A stretch of DNA of 64,000 nt, taken from Acarospora socialis (taxonomy: Eukaryota > Ascomycota > Lecanoromycetes > Acarosporales > Acarosporaceae). The position numbers and the translations under genes are program-made. A model generated the notes under the pieces. That model did no database searches. It was not told the origin of the DNA and saw only the letters and a list, made by a program, of their open reading frames with translations. Every line of letters starts with the position of its first letter. The first letter of the stretch is position 1. The stretch lies in NCBI GenBank assembly GCA_025617375.2, contig JAMYGW020000004.1, positions 992,001 to 1,056,000 of the forward strand, in the 5' to 3' direction. Shown in pieces: positions 33,006 to 44,584 of the stretch.

Positions 33006-36000
33006 ATGAACGGAGCTATTGAGCTTACTCCGGAAGCAAACCCGCTAAACGCCCAAACATTGTACCATATCTTGTCTGCTGCATCATGTTCAGATCAGCA
33101 ACAGGTACGCACGGCTAGTCAGCAACTACAGAATTGGGAAAAGCAATCGGGGTATTACAGCTCTCTTCAGGTACCACTAGAATGAGAAGGTTCGAACAAG
33201 CTCTGAGAGATGGGTGTACTGATTATAGAACCTTATACAGAGTATCTGCATCGAACACTCTCTGCCTTGGGAGCTCCGATTGTTGGCTCTGATTCAGTTG
33301 AAGAATGGTATTGACAAGTACTGGAGAAAGACAGCATCGAAGTATGGTCATTTGATTCTGACACTAAGCTCTTGGCGGTACTGAACACACACAGCGCTAT
33401 CAGCAAGGACGAGAAAACCCTGATTCGGTCTCGAGCTATACCATATGGTATTGACGAGGCTGACCGGCAACTGGCTCTGCACAATGCACTTGTAATAGCG
33501 AAGATTGCCAGACTGGATTATCCGCATGACTGGTAAGGCAGTATCGCTCTGCTCCCTTGAACTTATGCTAGCCCTAGCTCTGGCTGGGCTGCACCAAATC
33601 TCATATAGTGCTTGAGCTGAGGCTTCAGCAGGCCAGAAGTTATCAACACAATAACCGATCTAATACGCTCATCAGCACAATCAAATGCAAAGTCTGTACG
33701 CCTTTCACGGACTTTGATGATCCTCCTTACTCTAATAAAAGATCTGTCAACCGGGAGGCTACAACGGACTCGTGCAAATCTCCAAGCTGCAACTCCTGAG
33801 ATACTTCAAGTTCTCAGAGAGATATACCTAAGCAAGGTCCACAGATGGCAGAGCTTTCTCGAACGAGGAGGAGATGATGAAGGAGGAGCAATGAACGATG
33901 TTGAGCTGAGCCTACTAGCGTTAAAGGTCCTACGGCGATTGCTTATTGCTGGCTACGAAAACCCGAATCGGCATAAGGAGGTTCAGGAGTTCTGGTCTTC
34001 TGCTATCGTTCAACTTAGCAACTTCTTGAACATAGTAATGCGAGAGCCTTCACCCATCACTTCTGAGGTACAAGCGCTCATCGGGAAGCACCTCCTACAG
34101 CTTGGCAAACTTCACCTGGACATGGCAAGAACCCACCCAGCTGCATTCGCCTTGTTGCCCGATTCAGTAGCTTTGGGACATGCATACGGGTCACTCATTT
34201 TCCGGTTCGGAGAAGCGTTACGCTCGGAGTCTACCGGCCCAACCGCGGATGGTGAAGAGAGTGCCAGTAGCGGAAAATATGTGCTGGAGCAGTTAAGTCT
34301 CAAAGGCTTCCTAGTACTCCGGGCCTGCTTGAAGATGATATTCAACCCAGTGCAAACATTCAAATACCAGCATGCCGAAGATAAGGAAGAGCGACAACAG
34401 TCTAAGGAGCTTTTGAAATCGCAGCTGTTGTCGGATGACCTAGTCTGCGAACTCATGGAGACAGTGGTAACACGGTACTTTGTGCTTCGCCCAGTTGAGA
34501 TAGAAGCATGGAAGGAAGAGCCAGAGGAGTGGGAGCGGAGAGAAGAAGGCACGGGTGATGCATGGGAGTATTCTATTAGGCTGTGCTCTGAGAAACTCTT
34601 ATTGGATATCCTCATCAACTTTAAAGAGCTCCTCGCACCGCGACTACTCAACTTCTTCTACTCGATTTCATGTGAGTGATTTCGTGCGCAGACTTTACGA
34701 TGTGCTAATCTATGTAGCACCAGCAAACAACGACGTACTTCTTAAGGACTCTGTTTACGCTGCAATTGGACTTGCTGCACCAGTAATTGAACAACAACTG
34801 GACTTCGACAGCTTCCTTAGCCACACTCTCGTGCACGAAGTGCAGATCCATCAGCCAAGCTACAAGGTATTGCGTCGACGCATCGCAATTGTCCTTGGCC
34901 AATGGCTTCCTGTCAAAACCGAGCTCAACCGACCATTGGTCTATCAGATCTTTCGACATTTACTAGACGAAAAAGATCCGCTCAATGATGTGGTAGTACG
35001 GATAACGGCAGGCAGGCAGTTGAAAAACGTTGTCGACCCATTTGAATTCGATGCCGAGCAGTTCATGCCGTACGGCTCTGAAATCATTGGTAGACTTATG
35101 GTGTTAATAAAGGAAGTCGAGCTTCAGGAAACGAAGCTAGCACTCCTCAATACGTTGGTGGTCATTGTCGCTCGGATGGAGCATCACGTAGGCTCCTTAC
35201 AGATATATGCTATCTTGTTCATGCTTTCGCTGACGACCCACTAGATTTCACCATATGCTGACCAGGTTGTTTTGCTACTACCGCCTCTCTGGGATGAGGC
35301 TGGGAATGAATACCTGATGAAACAGTCCATCCTGACGCTATTGTCAGCACTCATCACATCCTTGAAGAGCGATTCAAGACGCTTTCACCAGATGGTACTT
35401 CCGCTCATTGATCGCTCTGTAGAGACTGGGTCGGTAGGTATTTTAGACATTGATCCATTTACGTTCAACCACATATTGACGTTAGGTCTTAAGGGAACTC
35501 AAGTCTACCTACTCGAAGACGCCCTCGAGTTATGGGCAGCAATCCTCGTCCAGACACCGGAACCTCCCTCCACCGAACTTCTCTCCCTTGCACCGCTACT
35601 GTTTCCTATCTTCGAACTCGGCACCGAAAACCTCCGAAAGGCTTTAGAGATAACAGAATCGTATATTCTCCTGGCACCCAGGCAGATGCTCGAGGACTCA
35701 GTTCGAAACAACTTTTTTGCTGCATTTACGATATTACTAGGCAACTTGAAACAAGACTCGAACGGGATCGTCACGCACTTAGTCGAGATATTTACTCGTG
35801 CCGCAGAGAGCATCGGGAGTGAAGCGGCTGTTGAAGTGGTGGCTGTTGGACTTGTGGAAACAGGCTTCATGCGCCGGCTGCTCGAAGGTCTTAGGGAAAG
35901 CTGGGAAGCTCATCAGACGACCGCTCCGAACAAGAAACATACTAACATTGAAGGCGTGGTTGAGACTGACTATTTAAGCGTGTTAGCTCGTATTGCTTTG

Positions 36001-36619
36001 GCGAGTCCAAGCGTCTTTGTCACTACCATGGGAGCCATTGCTGAAACCCGGGGCGAAGCAGTTGAGTCGTTGCTTCAATGGACACTTACTGAATGGTTCA
36101 GCCATTTCGGGAACATGGGCGAGCCGCATAAGAAGAAGCTGATGTGTCTCGCGCTGACAAAGCTATTGGAGACCGGTCAAGTATGGATCTTAGATCGATT
36201 ACAGGACCTCATTACCGTCTGGACAGATGTCATAACGGAGCTGCAGGAGGGCGCTGAGGATGTTGGCGGAGAGTAAGCATGCCTGCAGGATTTGAGTTGA
36301 ACGAAGCTGAAACTCGACATAGCCTACTTATATACTGGGACCCAGAGAGCTTGAAACCGGAGACGCCAGAAGCACCCGAAGAGGAGCGTCGAAGAAACGT
36401 GATTGCTCACCTACATCTCACGCTTGCTTTGGTGGCTAATAATTGGTATAGGTTACCTTCTCCGACCCGGTACACCGGGTGCACGTCAAGGAGTTTGTCA
36501 AGGGACATCTTCAGAATCTCATAATGCAATGTGGAGGGCGGGAGGCGTTTCAGCGGAGCTATCTGGTCAACGTCGATCAGGATGTGATCAAGTCTTTTAG
36601 CGAACTTGATGTGTTGTAA
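33006..36619 (+). CDS. KAP120: Importin-beta family karyopherin Kap120 (importin-11-like)
   Basis: Eight exons: 33006-33170, 33241-33341, 33395-33532, 33632-34671, 34718-35187, 35245-36272, 36323-36398 and 36452-36619, GT-AG, 1061 aa. The N-terminal importin-beta (IBN) domain shows ASQQLQNWEKQSGYYSSLQ, ALIQLKNGIDKYWRKTASN, IRSRAIPYGIDEADRQLALH and IARLDYPHDWPEVI. HEAT-like helices fill the rest, with SYKVLRRRIAIVLGQW and the conserved end IYWDPESLKPETPEAPEEE, then VTFSDPVHRVHVKEF. Kap120/importin-11 receptors carry ribosome-biogenesis and other cargo into the nucleus under RanGTP control. Exon 2 has two in-frame acceptors 12 nt apart (33229 or 33241); I took the later one on family resemblance. 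All phases sum to a whole number of codons. Confidence 0.95.
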
Positions 36620-37225
36620 AGGAAGACATATGTCGGTGTGAATGATGGCAAAGAAGGAGTGAGTTGGTCGAAGGTACTTATCTCACAAGGCTGTTGTTGG
36701 CCGAGGCCAAATTCATGTTCATCAGGATACCCTGGCGATCTTCAGGGACGAGACTTAGGGCTAGTCTCGTCGCTTCAGCCATGACTTTCTAGGTCTCGCG
36801 CGTTCGGCCAATTTTCCACGTCAAGGCTTCAGAAGTACATAACTTCTGACATGTGACATTCAATGCGCACCCGCACGTTAATGAACCTTCTGAGTTGCTC
36901 GAGTCTGCGCTGACTCGGTTGGAGAACCGCTTTAGACTTGACTAATACGGTGCTGAGCCACAAACTACCTGATAACAACATCCTAGGCTCAAGCTTATCC
37001 TGGTCTTGAAGTCACATGAACTCTCAACAACAATCCATACCACGCCTTGACCCTCGAGTCGGGACAGAAACTGCGAGAAATCCACCGTATAAGTCCACCT
37101 TATCCTTAGTACTTCGGCGTGTTTTGCCTCGACCCGTCCATCTCGCCTCGGCATTTGAAGAGTCGAACCAATGGCATCCAAGATCGAGTGGCGTCTAATA
37201 CTTCTCAAGGGATGATATGCTGGCC
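36620..37225. other. Intergenic between convergent genes
   Basis: No gene recognised. Confidence 0.5.
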
Positions 37226-37930
37226 TTAGTGGCGTGGCGCCGGTCCTGCGATGGACCGCAAGGTTTCCTCCTCGGTGTCAACTTCTTCTTCATTCTCTTC
37301 GTCCGACTCTTCATCGTACTCACTCTCACTCTCACTCTGCGAAAGATCGCCGTCTCGACACTTCGTCTTGACGATGGTAGTAGGAATAATGACCCATCCG
37401 TCCTCTTCTTTATGCGTCTTCGCACCACTTCCACGCGTGGAACCACCCACAACACCAGGCATCTTCTTTCCCTTACTCGCAGTCTTCTTTCCATTCCCAT
37501 CCTCAGCTTGGCGCTTACTCTCCGCATCTTCGCGAGCAATCTCAGTCTTTATTTCGGCCATTCTGCGCATCTCAAAGTGCTTGCGAACTCTGGCACGATG
37601 TTCTCTCACGCTCTCACCACTGCCGACAGTCGGCAGAGGCGGGTGGGACTTCAGATGTTGCTTCATCGCCTGCAACGCGCTCTTGCTGTCTTTGTAGCGA
37701 GGTTGAGCATCAAGTCTCTCTTGTTCCTGACGTTCCAAGTCCTTCAACGTGAGAATGCCGGCGCGAGAGTTGTACTCCTCATCTTGTGCGCTCTTTCTCT
37801 CCTCGCACTCTTGCTGGATTTCCTCCCATTGCTCCTTCGTGACGTGCTTCTGGATGCATCTTGGCAGACTCTCGTACGCTTCCTTGTCGTAGGAGATGGT
37901 GATGATCTTGGAGGGCTTAGAGGACGCCAT
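37226..37930 (-). CDS. Uncharacterised charged protein
   Basis: Single exon, 234 aa from the ATG at 37930 (MASSKPSKIITISYDKEAYE). The N-terminal 50 residues are a small conserved-looking module (SLPRCIQKHVTKEQWEEIQQ, with a Cys). A Lys/Glu-rich helical middle follows, with LTLKDLERQEQERLD and EHRARVRKHFEMRRMAEIKT, then a Gly/Lys-rich segment, DGWVIIPTTIVKTKCRDGDL, and a strongly acidic ESESEYDEESDEENEEEVDT tail. There are no membrane segments or signal peptide. A region of the frame upstream of the chosen ATG (31 codons) is hydrophobic and probably untranslated. I do not recognise a characterised family. The layout fits a nuclear protein. Confidence 0.65.
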   Translation of the reverse strand: MASSKPSKIITISYDKEAYESLPRCIQKHVTKEQWEEIQQECEERKSAQDEEYNSRAGILTLKDLERQEQERLDAQPRYKDSKSALQAMKQHLKSHPPLPTVGSGESVREHRARVRKHFEMRRMAEIKTEIAREDAESKRQAEDGNGKKTASKGKKMPGVVGGSTRGSGAKTHKEEDGWVIIPTTIVKTKCRDGDLSQSESESEYDEESDEENEEEVDTEEETLRSIAGPAPRH

Positions 37931-38491
37931 GCTTGCTGTGGGTCTGGAGAGATGGAGGGCTGGTGAGGTTAGCGTGAATTCTGTTACAACGGTGGTTGTG
38001 AAATAACTGCAGCTGACTGGCAACAGGGGAGAAAGGAATGAGGTTCCTCACAAGTATGTTGGTGGTGTATTAAGCTGTGATGAAAGCGACGTTGGTGGTT
38101 GCACGTTGAAGTCCTCCGTTCGCTGCGATGGTGCGAAAGTGAGAACTTTTATGGCGGTTGCCAGGTGTATTAGTTCAATTCCATTCACTTGCACGTCACG
38201 TTATCGCGACTGCTAACAATGGCTCTAGGATACGCCGTATAAGTGAATGGGTGAATACAACCAGTACTTTCACAACTGGCAACCACCAAAACCCTAGTTT
38301 GGAGTCCTCCGCAGACATGGTAGGCGTAAGCAAGCACAGCACTAACTCCGGACACCTCACAATACCATTCCCTGCACAACTACATAGGGGGACCACCGAG
38401 CGTACCAGCACGCCAACAACTCCCAACTCCCTCCCTCCCTCCAAGCAGACACCTCCACTTCCGAGTTCCGCAACCAAGGTGACCAGCACCT
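37931..38491. other. Intergenic
   Basis: No gene recognised in 561 bp. Confidence 0.5.
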
Positions 38492-38776
38492 CTACGGCAC
38501 CCTCGCCCTCCGTCCCCTAACCATCCCCCTCAACCGCCCCCTCACGCCCGCCCGCCGCCTCCTTGCCGCCTCCGCGGCCGCGGCCGCTGCTGCTGCCCCC
38601 TCTCGGTCGGCGCGCTCCTCGCACCGCCAACAGTCGCCGTCGAGCCAGATCTCCGTAGGCTCGGGGTAGTTGGCGTTGTCGACCTTGAGTTGGTAGCGTT
38701 TCTTCACACATTTGCAGCCGTAGTGCACTATTATTTGTTCGTACTTCTCTGGTTCAGGCGGGTCGGTGTGCGGCAT
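38492..38776 (-). CDS. Small Cys-containing protein with basic Ala/Arg tail
   Basis: A 94 aa frame starting MPHTDPPEPEKYEQIIVHYG, with a GCKCVKKRYQ motif, YPEPTEIWLDGDCWRCEERA (a C-x-C and C-x2-C pair 30 residues apart), then an Ala-rich stretch and an Arg-rich C-terminus. The first 60 residues look folded and metal-binding, and the tail is low complexity. I recognise no family. It is the same length as the protein at 24710 and has a similar pair-of-cysteines layout, but I see no clear alignment. Confidence 0.5.
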   Translation of the reverse strand: MPHTDPPEPEKYEQIIVHYGCKCVKKRYQLKVDNANYPEPTEIWLDGDCWRCEERADREGAAAAAAAAEAARRRRAGVRGRLRGMVRGRRARVP

Positions 38777-39856
38777 GGTGTTTGCGGATTGGGTTTGGGA
38801 ATGATGTTTAGATGGAGGTGGGATGTGTTGGGTTGTTGTGCTGCTTTGGGATGGAGTGGTGAGTGGGTTTCCCAACGGATTTCTGGTCTGGAAGGATGAT
38901 GAAGAAAGTGGGTAGGGATGAACTTAGAGCGCGGATCTGGGGAGAGAAATAGAAGAGAAACATTGTGGTGGAACGATGGGGGTGTTTATGGGCGAGCTGC
39001 ACGGTGAAGGGAGGGCATTGAGTGTTGGGGTGGAGCTGTGACTGGGAAGGAGCTCCTTGTGTGTGTTGTCTTCGGGGAAATCGAGAGGAAGTAATGAATC
39101 GCTTTAGTCGTCGCTGTGAATCAGTTGATTTGCAGATTGTGGAAGTGCGCTGCTGTAACTGGGAACATGAGGAGATGCCTTTGGAACAGTAGGGACGAAA
39201 GTGAATCGCTCTAGTCTTCGCTATGAATCATGCTATTAATGTAGACTTGGTAGAAGTGCGGCGCCGTGTTACTTCAGCGGCAATGGTGAAGGACATCAGG
39301 AGGTTGAAATGAATAACACCGCTAAGCTCAGCTTCTGGAGTAGACAGAATGGCAATGAAGGGAAAAGTGTGTTCTGTCTTTTCACAACCGAAAGGCAGCG
39401 ATCAATGTTGAATCAAGCAGATGGTGGTCGGGTTCCGTTTTCTGTAAGGCATTAAATAGTATTCATCTTCAGAGTCCAGCCTCTGAGATGTAACTGATTA
39501 GCATCGACTGCAAGATACCTTATCCTCATTTTGTGTCGCCATCTGCTTGGAGATCAAAGTAAGGTTTCGGGAACCCACCCCATAGGCCGTAAGGCTGAAT
39601 TCAATTGACGAATTAGAGGTGGCATCGCGTTCCGAGATTGCGGTTTCCACAACGGGGAAACCGGCGATCATCCTTCCGCTTCGACCCCTAGACTTAACTC
39701 CGTTATTTACCAAAGGAGGGGCCTCCTAATCACCTCGGCTTCAAAAGTAAACAACACAACACGAATAGTCATACTGTGATGCACTCCGGACATAGATCCA
39801 ATTGGAGCTGGTTATTGCCATAATTTCAGTCCGTTAGTGTGCATTCCTCGCATCAG
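38777..39856. other. Intergenic with a diverged direct repeat
   Basis: No gene recognised. The repeat pair is listed at 39090-39268. Confidence 0.5.
39090..39268 (+). repeat. Diverged direct repeat, two units of about 70 bp
   Basis: Unit 1 (39090-39158) and unit 2 (39199-39268) share GTGAATCGCT.TAGTC.TCGCT then TGAATCA, and GTAGAAGTGCG / GTGGAAGTGCG at their ends. Spacing is about 110 bp. The origin is unknown. Confidence 0.45.
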
Positions 39857-41546
39857 ATGGAGCATTCCGGTATGTCATCAATGCACGATGCCGACTCTGC
39901 ACAGTCCCAACTGACTCAATTTCAGCTGCCCGGTCTCAACAGACCGTCGGGAGGCAACGACGTCCCGACCTTAACCAACGTCTGGCGGTCCGGAGAAGAG
40001 GACTTGGGGCCCCTCTGTTGCCCGGGAGGAGCGTCAGCCCTATCCTGGACGCTTGCGCTTCTGGAGCGCGCCTACGGTCACCAGAAAGGGCCTCGTACGG
40101 AGACGGATCTCCACCGAGCCCGCTGGATCTCCTCAGGGACCTAGGCAACTCGACGAGGCGACGAGGAACCGAGCGACAGCCGAGCCCTGTGCGGATACTA
40201 GAAGACTCCACCGCAACGCTCACCCCAGAAAAAGCCCATTGCGACGAGAACGTAGAGATTGGACGTTGCAAATCGCCAGGGCAAATGACGAACAGGGTGA
40301 TATCACCACGATGTCCAATTGACATACTTAAAGAGTCCAGCGCATCAACACGACGACGACAGTACTCAGGAAGACCTAGCGTTGCGGAAATCCACGAAGA
40401 CACAACCCACAGCAAAGAAAACCAACGAAACCCATCAACATCCTGGTACGAAGAAGCCAGCAACAACTCATCTCCAACACCGAACTACGACAACGAAAAC
40501 ACGATGCATTGCGCAGAGGCATTTCTCCTTCCAAAAACACCGACACCACTCACCTCGCCATTAGTAAGTAGAAATCGCCGACAACATCGCAGCTTGCTGC
40601 GATCAAAGAGCTACGAGGCGTCGTTATACATCGACCACCTCGAGCATCAACTCGCCTCCGCCCATACACAGCTGGGGGTGTACACGTCGCCGGCTACGAC
40701 GAACATCGCGTCGGCCGAGCTCCGCAAACTGACGAAAGAGTCAGAACAGATGAAGAGGGAGGTGGAGGACTGGGAGATGAAGTTTGAGGAGAGAGTAGCG
40801 GAGGAAGTGAAGCGGCGTGTGGAGTCGGAGACGAGATTGAAGGCGAGGATCACCAACATTGAGCTCGAGTTGGCGTGCAAGGAGGAGAGGGTGGTGGAGC
40901 TCGAAGATAAGCTTGAGCGCGCCCAGCGGAGAGTGAAGGAGATGGAACGGGGGTCTCGGTTCATCGTGGCGAGAGCCAAGCAGATGGAGGCCCTCGAGGC
41001 GGCGAACCGAGACCTAGAGGGACGGGTCGACGTGTTGACGGTGCTGCTGGCGCAATCCCAGAGCTTGCCAACGACTCCGTCCTCGCCGGACAGGACCGTG
41101 GCCCGGGTTATGCCGCCGCGGCCCCGGTCGATGGGGGAGTTCGGCACAGGTAAGCTTTGTACTTCACCATGTATTTTCGATCAAGCATGACGTACTGACG
41201 CATAGAATCAGCAGAACGCCGGATGAGGCGGTTCAATTCGGGAGTTTGCACCTTGAGGCCCCTCATCCTTCCGGGCGCTGTTGAGGAGCCCTTGCGGTCG
41301 GGCAAAAGCCTGGCGGAGGAGCTCCACGGCGTCGGTGAGGATGAGGGGTTGGAGCTGGTGGGTGTTCCAGAGGACGTTGAGGTGGACTCAGCATCCCCTC
41401 ATCGGTCTATATTCCGTTGGTTGTGGGACGCGTGGCGGAAGGGGACGCAGATGGGACGGAGGATCCTCGGATCCATATGGACGCTGCTTCCGTTGCGGTT
41501 TCGTCGGTGTGGTTGGTGGCTTCTTGGCCTATTCTTCAGGTCATAG
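39857..41546 (+). CDS. Coiled-coil protein with repeated short acidic motif
   Basis: Three exons: 39857-39869 (13 nt), 39926-41149 and 41212-41546, 523 aa. The first intron has a strong GTATGT donor and CTGACTCAATTTCAG end, and it moves the reading frame from the ATG-containing frame into the long one. The N-terminal 200 residues are Ser/Arg-rich with SP motifs and a recurring ILxD-type sequence. Around residues 230-245 comes RSKSYEASLYIDHLEHQLAS, then a long heptad-like coiled coil (about 265-385, e.g. EQMKREVEDWEMKFEERVAE). The C-terminus has WLWDAWRKG and a Trp/Leu-rich end (CGWWLLGLFFRS). There is no enzymatic motif. A cytoskeletal or spindle/septum scaffold is possible by architecture only. 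The exon 3 acceptor is a CAGCAG tandem, so one-residue variation is expected. Confidence 0.75.
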
Positions 41547-42405
41547 ATGCCGCCGACCAATGTGGAACGTTCTCTGCCTTGCTTGCTTCTCGTTCTTGTG
41601 TTATACTCCTCTCTTTCATCCCTCATCTTGTATCCTCTCTTTGTATTCATCTCGTTGTTTTAGCGGAGTTTGCGATGATACCCAGATTAGATGCATTTCT
41701 GTCACTGCATTCTCTCTAAGCTGTGTAGAATAACGAGACAGGACTTATGATTGTATGAAAGCCTCTCTGTCCCATATGTTTCCTCCGTAACGTGAACTAA
41801 TCTTGGGGAACTGATACCTAATACTGTTGGCACAGCCTCCATTGAAAGAATGCCAGAGAGCTAAGAAAGGCGTCCAAAAATCCGAGCAAGACAGTATCAT
41901 TGCAGAGGTTATCCATTGTGGGCCAGTTGATACTTAAGGACATAAAGTTCCCATATCATGCGTGGTCGAGTCAGTGATATTTTGACAGGCTTAAGAAAGC
42001 CGCTTTGAATTGGTGTCTTCTTTTGATTCTGGCTTCTTGGCCTATGCGAAAGTGCTTGAGGGCTTTCGTAGTCGAAGCATGTTGTATGGGAATATCGGCA
42101 GGGAGAGAGATGAATGGTGGGCTGTCGTCTTGAGTGAATGCCTGGTATCTTGAGATGACAAGTAAGAAGAAAAGTGAATATGTCTCACTCTTATATCTTA
42201 GTGTTCGGTTTAGACATGATGGCCCAAGCTCAAGGCTGAATATTAACCCTAATGGTCGAGTTAAGATCACGTCATTACCTCCATGAACGAAACCTCAATA
42301 TAAGGTAATCCTCATAGCTAATGCATCACAGTCATCCATAATTGAACTCCAAGCTCGTAGCTACGTCAGCCTGACACCCCTTGCCTTCCTTATTTCCAGC
42401 ATATC
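41547..42405. other. Intergenic between convergent genes
   Basis: No gene recognised in 859 bp. Confidence 0.5.
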
Positions 42406-43152
42406 TCAAACCGCCGGCCAAAACCTCTCTTCCAACCAAAGGACCTGCCGCCACACCTCCTCGCACCTCCTCCTCTCCTCCTCATTCTGCATCACCCGCT
42501 CCTGCGTCCCCAACTCATCCACCAAGCCCCCTATCGTCCCCACAAACGCCGCAAACTCCGCACTCGTCCAGTTCGGAATGAACTCCTTCCCCAAGACGCC
42601 CCCATCCGCCGCATCTCCCTGTTTGAGTGTCCCTTCCTGCCTGAGCTGCCCCGCATAACTCCACGCCTCGAAATAGCACTTCTCCGTCGCCCACAGCACC
42701 ACCAGGCCTTCCAGCAGCGACGTCCCGGGCCCCGCAGCGCTCATGAACAGATCCACATAGCCCTTGGTAATAGTATTCATGCCGAACGATTCCTGTCCTT
42801 CCCACGGGGTCTGAAGATCAAGTTCGTAGTCCGTAGCCGTCTTTTCGAAGAATAGGATCTCCCGCCGGATGTTGCTCAGGGCCTCGATGAGCATGTCTGT
42901 GATGCGCCACTGGAGGCTTGATTTGGCGATTAGAGACGAGTGAAGTCGGGTTTTGGAGAGTAGGAGGCCGATGAAGCGGATGTAGGATTGGGCGTAGAGT
43001 CTGTCTTGGGAAAGCCAGGCGGAGAGTGTGTGTTTGGGGAGGGCCCCGGTGCCGGCGGCATTGAGAAAAGGATGTTGGGTTGCGGCTCTGAAAGAGGTTT
43101 GGGAGAGGGCGTGGAGGTGATGGGTTAGCACTGAGGCCTGGGATGAGGCCAT
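42406..43152 (-). CDS. TENA/THI-4-like haem-oxygenase-fold protein
   Basis: Single exon, 248 aa from the ATG at 43152 (MASSQASVLTHHLHALSQTS). All-helical TenA-like pattern: HPFLNAAGTGALPKHTLSAW, LSQDRLYAQSYIRFIGLLLS, NIRREILFFEKTATDYELDL, SFGMNTITKGYVDLFMSAAG, LLEGLVVLWATEKCYFEAWS and the C-terminal EEVWRQVLWLEERFWPAV. The YAQSYIRF and EKCYFEAW motifs are the usual landmarks of the TENA/THI-4 family, which includes thiaminase II. Many fungal members have no proven thiamine role. The frame continues 27 codons upstream in low-complexity Thr/Pro sequence that I treat as untranslated. Confidence 0.85.
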   Translation of the reverse strand: MASSQASVLTHHLHALSQTSFRAATQHPFLNAAGTGALPKHTLSAWLSQDRLYAQSYIRFIGLLLSKTRLHSSLIAKSSLQWRITDMLIEALSNIRREILFFEKTATDYELDLQTPWEGQESFGMNTITKGYVDLFMSAAGPGTSLLEGLVVLWATEKCYFEAWSYAGQLRQEGTLKQGDAADGGVLGKEFIPNWTSAEFAAFVGTIGGLVDELGTQERVMQNEEERRRCEEVWRQVLWLEERFWPAV

Positions 43153-44584
43153 GGTCGAGTTGGTGAGATGATGGGATAATGGTTCGATGGTTGGTCGAGT
43201 ATGAGGAGTGCTGGGGGTTGGAGTGTGCACCAAGTAGGGGTCTTCCCGGCTATAGGACTTGAAGGTTGTCTTTGTACATCACAACATATTTGATGGATGA
43301 TTTGCCAGCGTCAGTTGCGAAGAATTGACATTATGATAGATCAGACCCTTTTGAGGTTACTGCATCTCTTTAAACACCATAATCGTACGCAGTGCTCCAC
43401 AATACATCTTCATCTAAGGTCATTCTACTTCAGCAACCCAAGGCCATTTGTCACCTGTTAAGAAGGACCATGAAAACAACCTCTAAAGTCAGAGTCAAGT
43501 CAGATCTACTTAGCGATCTGATGGGACCCGCTCGAGGAACAGTCTCAGTTGAAATTACCTGGCAGAAGCTTTTTTATCGACACACTAATCCAACCATATG
43601 ATCGCCCGTATCATAGTTGCATAATTACGGCGGCACAGCTCGAAATAGCACTTCCCAAGGCTGTGTGCCTGACTACGCCGCAGAGCTGGAATCTTGCATA
43701 TCTGGTTTATGTGTGAGTGTGAGATTATGGTGTCATCTTCCTTCGAGATCTCTTTTGAGCGTTTCAATGGAGTACGTATTTCCTAATCAACTGCTCGGGT
43801 CAATGACTTGCGAGCCTCTCTTGAACGGAATACCGCGAGAGCAGGTCTGCTGAGCACAGAAGGGGGTCGAAGATACGATCTCTCCCTTGCGCAAGCTGGA
43901 TTCCTCACTGACCTCTTACTGAAGACAATGAGGATTTCACTGCGCTTGTGTTCATGATGTATAAGTACCTTAGTGATTATTGCAACCTCGAAGTTCCACG
44001 TTAGGGTTTCATCGTAGTCGGTGATTTCACTTCCCGACCCCGATATTCTCGGTCGGTCTCCTGGAAGTCGTTAGAGATCAATCTCGGCTGCAGCTCAGGG
44101 CTGCAACTCTAATACCACCATCGGCGAGCAACCCAATCATCTTCGTGGCAAGAAGGCTACCGCCCGTATTCTCAGCCCTGCGGTACAGACTCATGCAGGG
44201 ACAAGCCAATGATCGACCACAAATCGACAGGCATGACCATCCTCTTTTACCCGCCCTTATGAGTTAGCGACAATATCTAATTAGAATATCAGACTCACCG
44301 CTGCCATGAGAAAGGGGGCCGTGTCGGGCGGAAATCAACGACCTTGTGCCTTGCCCACCTCTGCGCATGTTTCTTTCGCGCCTTTTCTTCCTCATCGTTT
44401 TGTCTCTCTTTACAGTCGCTCTTTCGCAAACACCAAATATACCAACCTCTTCAGCGTGCTTCCTGTGCCGCAGTCACTCATTTAAATACAATTACTCATA
44501 ATCTACCTGACGTTCTTTTACGTTCTATTACTCGTCCAAGAATCCATCTATTACCAGATATCTGAAATAATTACCCATCTAACA
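43153..44584. other. Intergenic: divergent promoters of the TENA-like and Kre9-like genes
   Basis: No gene recognised in 1.4 kb. The last 250 bp before 44585 is pyrimidine-rich. Confidence 0.5.
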
